A DNA stretch of 64,000 bases from Streptomyces sp. NBC_01268 (lineage in GTDB: Bacteria > Actinomycetota > Actinomycetes > Streptomycetales > Streptomycetaceae): contig NZ_CP108454.1 of NCBI RefSeq assembly GCF_036240795.1, positions 5,022,001 through 5,086,000 of the forward strand, given 5' to 3'. Under the pieces are notes generated by a model. That model was not told the origin of the DNA. It searched no databases and saw nothing but the letters and a program-made list of their open reading frames with translations. Numbering within the stretch: position 1 is the stretch's first letter; the number at the start of each line of letters is the position of its first letter. Shown piece after piece: positions 54,066 through 62,029 of the stretch. Position numbers and translations under genes: made by a program.

Positions 54066-54778
54066 GGCTCCCCGGGCGGGCCCCACTCGCCGACGTACTC
54101 CCTCAGCGGCGCGGGCTCCAGTCCGGCGGCGTCGGCGAGGTCCAGGGCCCGCCGGAGATCCTGCTCCAGGGTCTCGTTGAAGTGCAGCAGGATGATGTCG
54201 CCCGCCTTCAACCGCGGGGTGGGCGGCGTCCACTGGCCCCAGGTGGTCAGGTCGTACGTCCACGTCACGACGGCCTTGGCGCCGCAGGCGCGGGCGGTGG
54301 TCCGGGTGGTGGCGTCGTACACGCCGTACGGCGGACGCAGCAGCCGGGGCCCGTCCCCGAACTGGGCGAGGTGCTGGTCGCGCGCCCCGCAGACCTCGGC
54401 CTTCTGCCCGGCGGCGTCGAGGGTGGTGAGGTCGGGATGGTTGACGGTGTGGTTCTCGACCCGCGACCGCCCCTGGTCGAGCAGGGTGTGGAAGTAGCCG
54501 GAGTCGTACGAGTAGGCGCCCGGCAGCAGGAAGAGGGACGCGGGCACCCGCCGGTCGAGCAGCAGCTTCGCGGCGGCGGGATCGTGGTACCAGCCGTCGT
54601 CGATGGTGATGAAGACGACCGGGTCGCCGGTCTCCACGTGGGAGACGACCGGGACGGGCTCGGGCCAGGCCGCGAGCGGGGCGGCCTGGGCGGAGCCGCC
54701 CAGGCCGCCGAGCAGCGCGACGGGAACGAGCGCGGCGAGCGCACCGCGCAGGACGCGGCGCAGACGTGGTCTGGACAT
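54062..54778 (-). CDS. Secreted polysaccharide deacetylase (NodB domain)
   Basis: 238 residues with a signal peptide (about 1-32). The NodB motifs are clear: FITIDDG with Asp60/Asp61, HTVNH with metal ligands His110 and His114, and RPPYG (148-152). It should be a metal-dependent de-N-acetylase of cell-wall glycans or chitin-like material. Monocistronic. Confidence 0.88.
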   Translation of the reverse strand: MSRPRLRRVLRGALAALVPVALLGGLGGSAQAAPLAAWPEPVPVVSHVETGDPVVFITIDDGWYHDPAAAKLLLDRRVPASLFLLPGAYSYDSGYFHTLLDQGRSRVENHTVNHPDLTTLDAAGQKAEVCGARDQHLAQFGDGPRLLRPPYGVYDATTRTTARACGAKAVVTWTYDLTTWGQWTPPTPRLKAGDIILLHFNETLEQDLRRALDLADAAGLEPAPLREYVGEWGPPGEP

Positions 54779-54858
54779 GGCGAAATCATTGGCCTAGACC
54801 AACTCGGGTGTCAATGGCCGGAGTTGCACCAAAGGGGGATCCGACGAAGACGGCGGGA

Positions 54859-54964
54859 GGGGGCCGGGGCCGGAGGAGGGTGTCCGGACGTGGCGGCGCC
54901 CGTAACGAGCGCAGCGAAGTGAAGGTCGCGGTCCGGACACCCCCACCCGGAGGCCCCGGCCCCC
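54859..54964 (-). repeat. Long interrupted inverted repeat downstream of rocD
   Basis: Two pairs of arms: GGGGGCCGGGGCC (54859-54871) with GGCCCCGGCCCCC (54952-54964), and GGGTGTCCGGAC (54878-54889) with GTCCGGACACCC (54931-54942). A 41-base centre holds CGAGCGCAGCGAAG. It is probably the rocD terminator or a dispersed intergenic repeat element. Confidence 0.6.
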
Positions 54965-55005
54965 GGCTGACGGGGGGTGTTCGTCACCCGGCCACCCCGC
55001 CCCCC

Positions 55006-56214
55006 TCACCCCCCGGCCAGCACCTCCCGCAACTGCTGAAGCCCCCAGTCCAGGTCCTCCTTGCTGATCACCAGCGGCGGAGCGATCCGGATGGTCGACC
55101 CGTGGGTGTCCTTCACCAGCACCCCCCGCCCCATCAGCCGCTCGGAGATCTCCCGCCCCGTTCCTCGCGAGGCCACGATGTCGACACCCGCCCAGAGCCC
55201 GCGCCCGCGCACCGCCTCCACCGCGCCGCCGCCCACGAGCAGCCCGAGCTCCGCGTGGAGGTGCTCGCCGAGCTCCGTGGCCCGCTGCTGGTACTCGCCG
55301 GTCTCCAGCATGGCGATCACCTCAAGGCCCACGGCGCAGGCCAGCGGATTGCCGCCGAAGGTCGACCCGTGCTCGCCCGGCCGGAACACCCCGAGCACGT
55401 CCCGGTCGGCGACGACCGCCGAGACCGGCACCACACCGCCTCCGAGCGCCTTGCCCAGGATGTAGACGTCCGGCACGACCCCCTCGTGCTCGCACGCGAA
55501 GGTCCGCCCCGTCCGCCCGAGGCCGGACTGGATCTCGTCGGCCATGAACAGCACGTTCCGCCGGGCCGTCAGCTCCCGCACCCCGCGCAGGTAGCCGGCC
55601 GGCGGGACCAGCACCCCGGCCTCGCCCTGGATCGGCTCCAACAGCACCGCCACCGTGTTCTCGGTGACCGCCGCCTCCAGGGCGGTGAGGTCGCCGTACG
55701 GGACGATCTCGAACCCCGGCGTGTACGGACCGAAGTGGTCCCGCGCCTCGTGGTCCGTGGAGAAGCTGACGATCGTCGTGGTGCGGCCGTGGAAGTTGTT
55801 CGCCGCGACCACGATCTTCGCGTGCCCGTCCGGCACGCCCTTCACCTCGTACCCCCACTTCCGGGCCGTCTTCACGGCCGTCTCGACGGCCTCGGCGCCG
55901 GTGTTCATCGGCAGCACCGCGTCCTTGCCGCACAGCGCGGCCAGGCGCGTGCAGAACGCGCCGAACCGGTCGTGGTGGAAGGCGCGCGAGGTGAGCGTCA
56001 ACCGGTCCAGCTGCGCCCGCGCGGCGTCCAGGAGGCGCGGGTTGCCGTGCCCGAAGTTGAGGGCCGAGTACCCGGCGAGCATGTCGAGGTAGCGGCGCCC
56101 CTCGACATCGGTCAGCCAGGCGCCTTCGGCGGAGGCGACGACCACGGGCAGGGGGTGGTAGTTGTGGGCGCTGTGCGCGTCCGCGGCAGCGATCTCGTCT
56201 TGCGTTCTCGACAC
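55006..56214 (-). CDS. rocD: Ornithine aminotransferase
   Basis: 402-residue class III PLP transaminase converting ornithine and 2-oxoglutarate to glutamate semialdehyde. MNTGAEAVETAVKTARKWGY, NNFHGRTTT, MADEIQSGLGRTG and PLP lysine Lys255 in ILGKALGGG are as in OAT enzymes. GTG start with GGAGAT upstream. Divergent from glyA. Confidence 0.93.
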   Translation of the reverse strand: MSRTQDEIAAADAHSAHNYHPLPVVVASAEGAWLTDVEGRRYLDMLAGYSALNFGHGNPRLLDAARAQLDRLTLTSRAFHHDRFGAFCTRLAALCGKDAVLPMNTGAEAVETAVKTARKWGYEVKGVPDGHAKIVVAANNFHGRTTTIVSFSTDHEARDHFGPYTPGFEIVPYGDLTALEAAVTENTVAVLLEPIQGEAGVLVPPAGYLRGVRELTARRNVLFMADEIQSGLGRTGRTFACEHEGVVPDVYILGKALGGGVVPVSAVVADRDVLGVFRPGEHGSTFGGNPLACAVGLEVIAMLETGEYQQRATELGEHLHAELGLLVGGGAVEAVRGRGLWAGVDIVASRGTGREISERLMGRGVLVKDTHGSTIRIAPPLVISKEDLDWGLQQLREVLAGG

Positions 56215-56314
56215 GGGATCTCCGATCGTCCTGCGGCCAGGGGCGGGTGTGGCTCCCTTTTCTTATCGTCGCTCGCATGCCGGACGGGGAAACCTGCGCT
56301 GACGGCGCGCCCGC

Positions 56315-56320
56315 TAGGCT
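56315..56320 (+). promoter_or_regulatory. -10 hexamer for glyA
   Basis: TAGGCT ends 7 bases before the first base of the ZTP aptamer P1 stem, so transcription would start at the riboswitch. Confidence 0.45.
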
Positions 56321-56327
56321 GCGAACA

Positions 56328-56409
56328 CGCGTGGCGACTGGCGTACGGGGAAGCGACCCCGGGGGAGCCACGCGCGGCAGACCACACGAGGTGCCGCCCG
56401 CCTGGGCAT
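56328..56409 (+). promoter_or_regulatory. ZTP (pfl) riboswitch upstream of glyA
   Basis: P1 is a perfect 8-bp stem CGCGTGGC (56328-56335) / GCCACGCG (56367-56374). Inside are the conserved GACTGGCG, a GGGG-AAGCGA-CCCC stem and the GGGGAGC segment. The downstream subdomain has the signature CCGCCTGGGCA (56397-56407) forming GCCC-GCCT-GGGC. ZTP/ZMP riboswitches control folate one-carbon and purine genes; glyA is a known target. ZMP (AICAR-P), the PurH substrate, signals 10-formyl-THF shortage. Confidence 0.85.
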
Positions 56410-56433
56410 CACGGGAACCGACCGGGTCCCGTG
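56410..56433 (+). promoter_or_regulatory. Expression-platform hairpin
   Basis: CACGGGA-ACCGACCGGG-TCCCGTG is a 7-bp stem directly after the ZTP aptamer, 62 bases before the glyA ATG, with no T run. Regulation may be at the translation level or through a weak terminator. Confidence 0.5.
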
Positions 56434-56494
56434 TGGCGCCGCGCGAGCGAGCCGTGGCGCTCCGGGACCGTCCACCCGAACCCGGAGCGACGCC

Positions 56495-57775
56495 ATGACA
56501 CCCACCGCCCAGCCCGCCGCGCACCACCCCGCCCTCACGGCCGCCGACCCCGACCTGGCCGCCCTCGTCGGCGCGGAGGAGCGCCTCCAGGCGGAGACCC
56601 TCCGCCTCATCCCGAGCGAGAACTACGTCTCCGCCGCCGTCCTGGAAGCCTCCGGCACGGTGCTGCAGAACAAGTACAGCGAGGGCTATCCGGGCCGCCG
56701 CTACTACGAGGGCCAGCAGAACATCGACCGGGTCGAGACCCTGGCCGTCGACCGGGCCAAGGCCCTGTTCGGGGTGGAGCACGCCAACGTGCAGCTGTAT
56801 TCCGGCTCCCCGGCCAACCTCGCCGTGTACCTGGCGTTCGCGCGGCCGGGGGACACGGTGATGGGCATGGCCCTGCCGATGGGCGGCCACCTGACGCACG
56901 GCTGGGGCGTCTCGGCGACGGGCACCTGGTTCCGGGGCGTCCAGTACGGCGTACGCCACGAGGACGGGCTGATCGACTTCGACCAGGTGCGCGAGCTCGC
57001 GCTCAAGGAGCGCCCGAAGGTGATCTTCTGCGGCGGCACCGCGCTGCCCCGCACGATCGACTTCGCGGCCTTCGGCGAGATCGCGAGGGAGGCCGGCGCG
57101 GTACTCGTCGCCGACGTCGCCCACATCGCCGGCCTGATCGCGGGCGGCGCGCACCCGTCCCCGGTGCCGCACGTCGACGTGATCTCCACGACCACGCACA
57201 AGACCCTGCGCGGCCCGCGCGGCGCCATGCTGATGTCCCGCGAGGAGCACGCGCGGGCCCTCGACAAGGCGGTCTTCCCCGGCCTCCAGGGCGGCCCGCA
57301 CAACCAGACCACCGCCGCGATCGCGGTGGCCCTGCGGGAGGCGGCCCAGCCCTCGTTCCGCACCTACGCGCACGCCGTCGTCGCCAACGCCAAGGCACTC
57401 GCCGAGGCGCTGCTGGCCCGGGGCTTCGACCTGGTCTCCGGCGGCACCGACAACCACCTGATCCTGATGGACCTCACCCCGAAGGAGGTCCCCGGCAAGA
57501 CCGCCGCGAAGGCCCTGGACCGGGCGGGCATCGTCGTCAACTACAACACCGTCCCGTACGACACCCGGAAGCCCTTCGACCCCTCCGGCATCCGCATCGG
57601 CACCCCGTCCCTCACCTCGCGCGGTCTGGACGTCACGCACATGCCGCTGGTCGCGGAGTGGATCGAGCGGGCCGTCACCGCCGCCGGCAAGGGCGACGAG
57701 AACACCCTCGCGACCGTACGGGCCGAGGTCGCGGAGTTGATGGGCGCGTTCCCGGCACCGGGCCTGCCGGTCTAG
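56495..57775 (+). CDS. glyA: Serine hydroxymethyltransferase
   Basis: 426 residues, interconverting serine and glycine and charging THF to 5,10-methylene-THF, the FolD substrate. RLIPSENYVS, NKYSEGYPGRRYYEGQQ, DVAHIAGLI and PLP lysine Lys236 in TTTHKTLRGPRG are all present. Start ATG follows CCGGAGCGACGCC. It is under the ZTP riboswitch just upstream. Confidence 0.96.
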   Translation: MTPTAQPAAHHPALTAADPDLAALVGAEERLQAETLRLIPSENYVSAAVLEASGTVLQNKYSEGYPGRRYYEGQQNIDRVETLAVDRAKALFGVEHANVQLYSGSPANLAVYLAFARPGDTVMGMALPMGGHLTHGWGVSATGTWFRGVQYGVRHEDGLIDFDQVRELALKERPKVIFCGGTALPRTIDFAAFGEIAREAGAVLVADVAHIAGLIAGGAHPSPVPHVDVISTTTHKTLRGPRGAMLMSREEHARALDKAVFPGLQGGPHNQTTAAIAVALREAAQPSFRTYAHAVVANAKALAEALLARGFDLVSGGTDNHLILMDLTPKEVPGKTAAKALDRAGIVVNYNTVPYDTRKPFDPSGIRIGTPSLTSRGLDVTHMPLVAEWIERAVTAAGKGDENTLATVRAEVAELMGAFPAPGLPV

Positions 57776-57833
57776 CCAGGCGGCCTCGGTGCCGGCGGCC
57801 GTCGTGGGTCTCCGCGTCGCGGAATCTGCGAGG

Positions 57834-57866
57834 CGGCGCGCCATTCCCATCGGACATGGCGCGCCG
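57834..57866. terminator. Bidirectional terminator between glyA and the RiPP locus
   Basis: CGGCGCGCCAT-N11-ATGGCGCGCCG is an 11-bp perfect stem between the convergent glyA and glycosyltransferase genes. Confidence 0.75.
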
Positions 57867-57874
57867 GCTGCCCG

Positions 57875-58765
57875 TCAGATCACCGGAGGTCGACCCAGCC
57901 GGGTCATCCGCCAGACCGTCCGCCATTGCATGGGGCGGCGAGGCGGACACGGGACGCGGACGCCTTCGAAGAAACCCGCCCACCACAGCCTGAGCCCGTG
58001 CAACGGGGGCCTCTGCGCCACGGTGTACGCCGCCCACGAAGCGAGGTACAGCGGCACCAGGACAGCGGGAAGCCGGCGTTTGGCCAGCCACACGCGGTTC
58101 CGCCCCGTGTTCCGGTAGTAGACCGCGTGGCGCGATGCCTCGGTTCGCGGGTGGCGCAGCAGCAGGTCCGCCCGGTAGTGGATCTCCCACCCCGCGTCGA
58201 GGGCGCGCCACGCGAAGTCCGTTTCCTCGTGGGCGTAGAAGAAGGCTGTCGGGAACTCGCCCACTTCCTCGATCACGCTCATGCGGATCGCGTGGGCGCC
58301 GCCCAGGAACGTCGTGACGGGCCCCGACTCCGCTGGATCGGCACCACCCAGACGTGGGATATGCCGGCGCTGGGTCCGCCCCTCCTCGTCGACGATCCGG
58401 AAGCTCACCACTCCCAGACGCGGGTTCTCGGCGAAGGCTTCCCGTACGAGTCGCAGGGTGTCGTTCCGTGGCAACAGGCCGTCGTCGTCCAGGACCACCA
58501 CGATGTCGACGCCGCCGTGTTCGCGGAGCCACCACACCCCGGCGTTCCGACCTCCCGGGATGCCCAGGTTCTTCGGCAGCTCGACGGCCACCGCTCCGCC
58601 CGGGACACCGGGCAGCTTCACTCCCTGCCCGATGACCACGGTCGCCGCCGGAGCGCCCTCCTGCGCTGTCACGGACTTCAAGAGCGCACGAAGTTCCAGG
58701 GGACGGTCTCCCATGGTCAGCACGACGACGCCCAGCGTGAGCGCGTCCGCGTGGCGGCCCGTCAC
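57875..58765 (-). CDS. Family 2 glycosyltransferase
   Basis: 296 residues. GT-A fold with the N-terminal strand LGVVVLTMGDRPLELRALL, nucleotide-binding KNLGIPGGRNAG, and the metal-binding VVLDDDGLLP (Asp93-95); the acceptor region contains FYAHEETDFAWRA. A basic C-terminal segment with one possible membrane-associating helix ends the protein. The true start is the GTG that overlaps the TPR regulator's stop (GTGA), giving MTGRHADALTLG; the longer frame upstream is only the regulator read out of frame. The acceptor is unknown; it may act in the neighbouring RiPP pathway. Confidence 0.8.
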   Translation of the reverse strand: MTGRHADALTLGVVVLTMGDRPLELRALLKSVTAQEGAPAATVVIGQGVKLPGVPGGAVAVELPKNLGIPGGRNAGVWWLREHGGVDIVVVLDDDGLLPRNDTLRLVREAFAENPRLGVVSFRIVDEEGRTQRRHIPRLGGADPAESGPVTTFLGGAHAIRMSVIEEVGEFPTAFFYAHEETDFAWRALDAGWEIHYRADLLLRHPRTEASRHAVYYRNTGRNRVWLAKRRLPAVLVPLYLASWAAYTVAQRPPLHGLRLWWAGFFEGVRVPCPPRRPMQWRTVWRMTRLGRPPVI

Positions 58766-60123
58766 GACTGGCCTCGCAGGAGCCCGGTGGCCCGCTGGTC
58801 CAGGCCCGCGGCCCCGGACACTCCGCGCCTCCGCAAGCCGGCGGCCGCCGCCCGGATCGCTTTGATCTGCTGTCGGTTCCGATCGGAAACCACGCCGTCC
58901 ATGAAGTCGATCGCCCGGTTCCACAGGGCGACGGCCTCCTCATGCCGGTGCTGGGCCGCCACCGAGTTCCCGAGGTTCACCATGGTCAGGCCGTGCCCAC
59001 GCTGGTACGTACCGGGGGTGCGGCCCACCAGCGCTGTTCGGTAGTGCCGTTCGGCTGCCGCGTAGTCCCTCATCGCGGTCAGCGTTTTGCCGGTGTGCGA
59101 GGCGACCGTGGCCGCGACAGGCCCGGAACCGGCTGCGTACGAAGCCACGAGGCTCCCTGTGTCCGACAGTGCGTCCTCCGCTGCCAGCAGTGCATGGGCG
59201 GCCTTGCCGCCTTCCCGGCTGCTCCCGTACGCCCTGGCACAGGTGACCAGCAGGAGGGCTTCGGTCTGCCGGTCGACACGCCCCGAAGCGCGCCGTAGCG
59301 CCTCCTCCGCCAGCTCGACGCAGGAGCCCGAATGGCCCAGATCCAGCGCCTGATGGGTCAACGCCCGCATCATCCAGGCGCCGTGGCCGTGCGGGTCGGA
59401 CTCGCACGCCAGTTGGTAGCCGAGCAGGTAGTACTGCTGGGCGACGCCCTCGCGACCGAGATCGTGATGTTTCCACCCGATCAGGCAGGCCAGCTGGGCA
59501 GCGGCCCCGAAGGCGTCTTCGCGCACCGCATCCGACGGGAATCGTGCTTCCAGCATGGGGACCACGGTGTCGGTCAGATACGCGGTGACCGTGGTCAGGC
59601 CGTGGCCGCCGCCGAGCCTGTCGTCCGCGCTCCGGAACACCTCGGTGAGCTGACGGACGGTGGCGACTTCCTCGGCGCCGACACCGCCCCCGGTGCTCGC
59701 TGCCCTCAGAGTGGCGGCGACGGCCTCGTGGTCGTAGGTGAGCGGGAGAACGACAGCGGCCGTGGCGAAGGCGGTGTTGAGGAATTCCCGGCGGCGGAGC
59801 ATCACGGATCTCCCAAGGTCGGTGGCGGTGGCGAGCGGATCGGCGCCCATGGCCTCCCTGATGCCTGCGCAGCCTAGACCGATCTCGGAGACCGTCACCT
59901 TCCTCTTGATCCGTCTCGACAGAGCCTCGGCGATATACGAGCGGGTCTGACCGCTCGGTGTGCCACCGGCGATCCAGTAGGCGATGGCGGAAGGCCCGGT
60001 GCCGAGCCTTTCCCCGGCCTCTGCCGCGATGCTGCGTACTTCGCGCGCCAGCGCGTAGTACGTGACTCCGGCTTCCGCGATGACGGCCGCGAGCTCGACG
60101 TTCGATGTCCGGCTCCCCGCCAA
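58762..60123 (-). CDS. HTH/TPR-type regulatory protein
   Basis: 453 residues. An N-terminal HTH-like region (about 9-85: VIAEAGVTYYALAREV ... YIAEALSRRIKRKVTVSEIG) is followed by RRREFLNTAFATAAVVLPL and a helical C-terminal two thirds with TPR-like pairs (YRTALVGRTPGTYQRGHGLT, NLGNSVAAQHRHEEAVALWN). This is a common streptomycete regulator type found beside RiPP and secondary-metabolite loci. TTG start with AGGAGGCAGGAG upstream. It is divergent from the RiPP genes and likely controls them; tandem repeats lie in its leader. Confidence 0.75.
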   Translation of the reverse strand: MAGSRTSNVELAAVIAEAGVTYYALAREVRSIAAEAGERLGTGPSAIAYWIAGGTPSGQTRSYIAEALSRRIKRKVTVSEIGLGCAGIREAMGADPLATATDLGRSVMLRRREFLNTAFATAAVVLPLTYDHEAVAATLRAASTGGGVGAEEVATVRQLTEVFRSADDRLGGGHGLTTVTAYLTDTVVPMLEARFPSDAVREDAFGAAAQLACLIGWKHHDLGREGVAQQYYLLGYQLACESDPHGHGAWMMRALTHQALDLGHSGSCVELAEEALRRASGRVDRQTEALLLVTCARAYGSSREGGKAAHALLAAEDALSDTGSLVASYAAGSGPVAATVASHTGKTLTAMRDYAAAERHYRTALVGRTPGTYQRGHGLTMVNLGNSVAAQHRHEEAVALWNRAIDFMDGVVSDRNRQQIKAIRAAAAGLRRRGVSGAAGLDQRATGLLRGQS

Positions 60124-60143
60124 CTCCTGCCTCCTCGAAAGAT

Positions 60144-60165
60144 CTTGAACGGCTTGAACGGGTTC
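60144..60165. promoter_or_regulatory. Tandem CTTGAACGG repeats in the divergent RiPP promoter region
   Basis: CTTGAACGG occurs twice head to tail (60144-60152, 60153-60161), and the second copy runs into the dyad GAACGGGTTC (60156-60165). It lies about 20-40 bases upstream of the regulator start and 110 bases from the first RiPP gene: a candidate operator. Confidence 0.45.
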
Positions 60166-60272
60166 CTCGCACCATCAAGGTACCGACACAGCGTGACCGT
60201 CGGTTCACTGAATGCGGACACTCCGGAGCGACGACTACTCCAGGCGGTGCTCCCCGAGGAGAGGAGCGGAGC

Positions 60273-60647
60273 ATGCCCACCCCCGAACACTCCCGTCACA
60301 GGCCCGGAGCCGACAGGCGGCAGTATGCGGTTCCGGACGAACCGTCCCCGGGCGCCCCGAGCTGCGCACTCCGCGTCCGGGCCACCGCAGGATGGGAGCC
60401 CTTCATGCGCCGTGCCGAGGAGCAAGGCGTCCACCCGGTCGGCCCGGACGGCTACGAGCAGCACCCGCTGCTCCACGCGCGAGTCCGCGACACCGCGAGC
60501 CGGGTCGAGGGCGAGCTCACCGCCGTCACGCACGAACTGCACGGCGACGGCCGGGTGGTCCGCATCGCGCACATCCGGGGCGACAACGGCGTCGAGTGGA
60601 CGGCTGCCGCCGCAAACATCCAGGCCGCCGTCCGCCGACCGGTCTGA
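60273..60647 (+). CDS. Small unknown protein, first gene of the RiPP operon
   Basis: 124 residues, hydrophilic, with Cys-Ala-Leu-Arg near residue 32 and a conserved-looking core (EQGVHPVGPDGYEQHPLLHA, VVRIAHIRGDNGVEWTAAAA). No signal peptide, membrane helix or known domain. Start ATG 60273 is supported by GGAGAGGAGCGGAGC directly upstream. The maturase begins 39 bases after its stop. A precursor-recognition or chaperone role is possible but unproven. Confidence 0.7.
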   Translation: MPTPEHSRHRPGADRRQYAVPDEPSPGAPSCALRVRATAGWEPFMRRAEEQGVHPVGPDGYEQHPLLHARVRDTASRVEGELTAVTHELHGDGRVVRIAHIRGDNGVEWTAAAANIQAAVRRPV

Positions 60648-60686
60648 CCGACCCGTACCAACCTCACTCAAGACGAGAGGAGCACC

Positions 60687-61805
60687 ATGCCCAGCCGGAC
60701 ACGGCTCGCACCGGTACCCCGGGCGGTGGTGATGCAGCCGACCACGCTGTGCCTTCCGATGGACTGCACCTACTGCTACCTGCCGTTTCGCCGGACCAAG
60801 CACCTCATGCCCCGGTCCGTTGCGGAGGCCGTGGCCGAGGCGGTCAACGGCTGGGCGGCCCGAGACCCCGCCTTCGAGGTCGTGTGGCACGGCGGCGAAC
60901 CCCTCTCCGCCGGCCGGGAACACCTTTCCGCACTCATGGCGCCGTTCGACGGCGTGAACCACTCGCTCCAGACGAATGCCGCCCTGATCGACGACGCCTG
61001 GTGCGCGTTCCTGCGCGGGCATGACGTGCACGTCGGAGTCAGCATCGACGGCCCCGAGGACATGAACACCCGCCGTGTCACACGTGCCGGCCACCCCGGC
61101 TTCCGCCTCATCATGCGGGGAATCGAGCGATTACGGCGGTACGGCATCCCCTTCTCCGCCATCGCTGTCGTCTCGGACCCCGATCCCGCGCACGCGGCCC
61201 GGTTCTACGAGTTCTTCGTGGAGCTGGGAGTGACCACTCTCGGGGTCAACGTCGAGGAGGAAGAGGGCGTCAACCGGGGAGGCGCGAAAGCCGATCCCGT
61301 ACGGACGGCGGAGTTCTGGCGGGCGCTCGCCGACGCCTGGAGTGCAGCTCCCGTCGTGCGGCTGCGGGAGATGTCGAGGGTGATGAACTTCGCCCGGGCC
61401 GTGCTCGGCGGCCGGGCCCCCGCCGCGACTCCTGTCTCCGCGCCATGGGACCCGCTGCCCACTGTCGCCTATGACGGAGGCGTGGTCATGCTCTCCCCGG
61501 AGCTGGCCGGATTCACCGACGTCCGGTTCGGAGACTTCACCACCGGCAACGTGCTCCACGACGGCTTTGACCTGCTCGTGGCCGAGGCTGAGGAGCGCAC
61601 CCCCTGGATCACCGAGTTCTGGCGAGGCGTGGACGCCTGCCGTGCCACCTGCCCGTACTTCGCCTTCTGCGGCGGAGCCCACCCGGCCAACCGCTACTTC
61701 GAGCACGGCGGCCGGATGGACGGGACCAGGACCCGGTATTGCAGCACAGCAAAAATCGCCCTCATCGAAGGAGTCACCCGTCATGCCGCCGAACACCGCC
61801 ACTGA
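60687..61805 (+). CDS. Radical SAM/SPASM peptide maturase (cyclophane-forming, AmcB-like)
   Basis: 372 residues. The radical SAM domain begins VVMQPTTLCLPMDCTYCYLP; the cluster cysteines are Cys22, Cys27 and Cys30, spaced CX4CX2C rather than the usual CX3CX2C. WHGGEPL (67-73) is the SAM-binding GGE motif. The C-terminal SPASM/twitch region has Cys318, Cys322, Cys328 (CRATCPYFAFCGG) and Cys352. Related enzymes (FxsB/AmcB/GrrM types) join an aromatic side chain to the beta-carbon of the residue two positions on, making three-residue cyclophanes. Leu149 is a TTA codon (61131-61133), so translation probably needs the bldA tRNA. Ribosome binding site GAGAGGAG; the 3' end overlaps the precursor gene by 23 bases. 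Confidence 0.87.
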   Translation: MPSRTRLAPVPRAVVMQPTTLCLPMDCTYCYLPFRRTKHLMPRSVAEAVAEAVNGWAARDPAFEVVWHGGEPLSAGREHLSALMAPFDGVNHSLQTNAALIDDAWCAFLRGHDVHVGVSIDGPEDMNTRRVTRAGHPGFRLIMRGIERLRRYGIPFSAIAVVSDPDPAHAARFYEFFVELGVTTLGVNVEEEEGVNRGGAKADPVRTAEFWRALADAWSAAPVVRLREMSRVMNFARAVLGGRAPAATPVSAPWDPLPTVAYDGGVVMLSPELAGFTDVRFGDFTTGNVLHDGFDLLVAEAEERTPWITEFWRGVDACRATCPYFAFCGGAHPANRYFEHGGRMDGTRTRYCSTAKIALIEGVTRHAAEHRH

Positions 61806-61959
61806 ACTCGTGATGAACTCGGCCGAGGGATTCCGGTCCCTCCTGGAGGCCGCGGGCAGTCAGGCCCTCGCCGCCTTCGACAACCGCCCCACCTGGGACA
61901 ACCCGACACCCGCGTTCGACAACCGTCCGACATGGGACGACTGGAGCAAGAAGTCCTGA
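61783..61959 (+). CDS. RiPP precursor peptide with two FDNRPTWD repeats (multiple-cyclophane type)
   Basis: 58 residues. A leader of about 30 residues (ATELVMNSAEGFRSLLEAAG) is followed by a core containing FDNRPTWDN (32-40) and FDNRPTWDD (45-53), then WSKKS. The aromatic-X-X triplets Phe32-Asp-Asn34, Trp38-Asp-Asn40, Phe45-Asp-Asn47 and Trp51-Asp-Asp53 are where a three-residue-cyclophane maturase would act, giving up to four rings. It is of the type annotated as AmcA. Ribosome binding site GAAGGAG; it starts inside the maturase gene, so expression is coupled. No cleavage protease or transporter gene is seen alongside. Confidence 0.85.
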   Translation: MPPNTATELVMNSAEGFRSLLEAAGSQALAAFDNRPTWDNPTPAFDNRPTWDDWSKKS

Positions 61960-62029
61960 CCCCGCCCTGGCGGGGAGATCCTGCCCGTTCCGGCGAGCAG
62001 GACCTCCCCGGCGCCGCGAGAGGAGCGTC

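Noticed and set aside
54890..54930. Possible small RNA or insertion-sequence end in the rocD/deacetylase gap
   Set aside because: Only a large interrupted inverted repeat is seen; no transposase, no target duplication, no promoter.
55322..57850. Large minus-strand frame across rocD and glyA
   Set aside because: Shadow of two well-supported genes in other frames; it also crosses the riboswitch.
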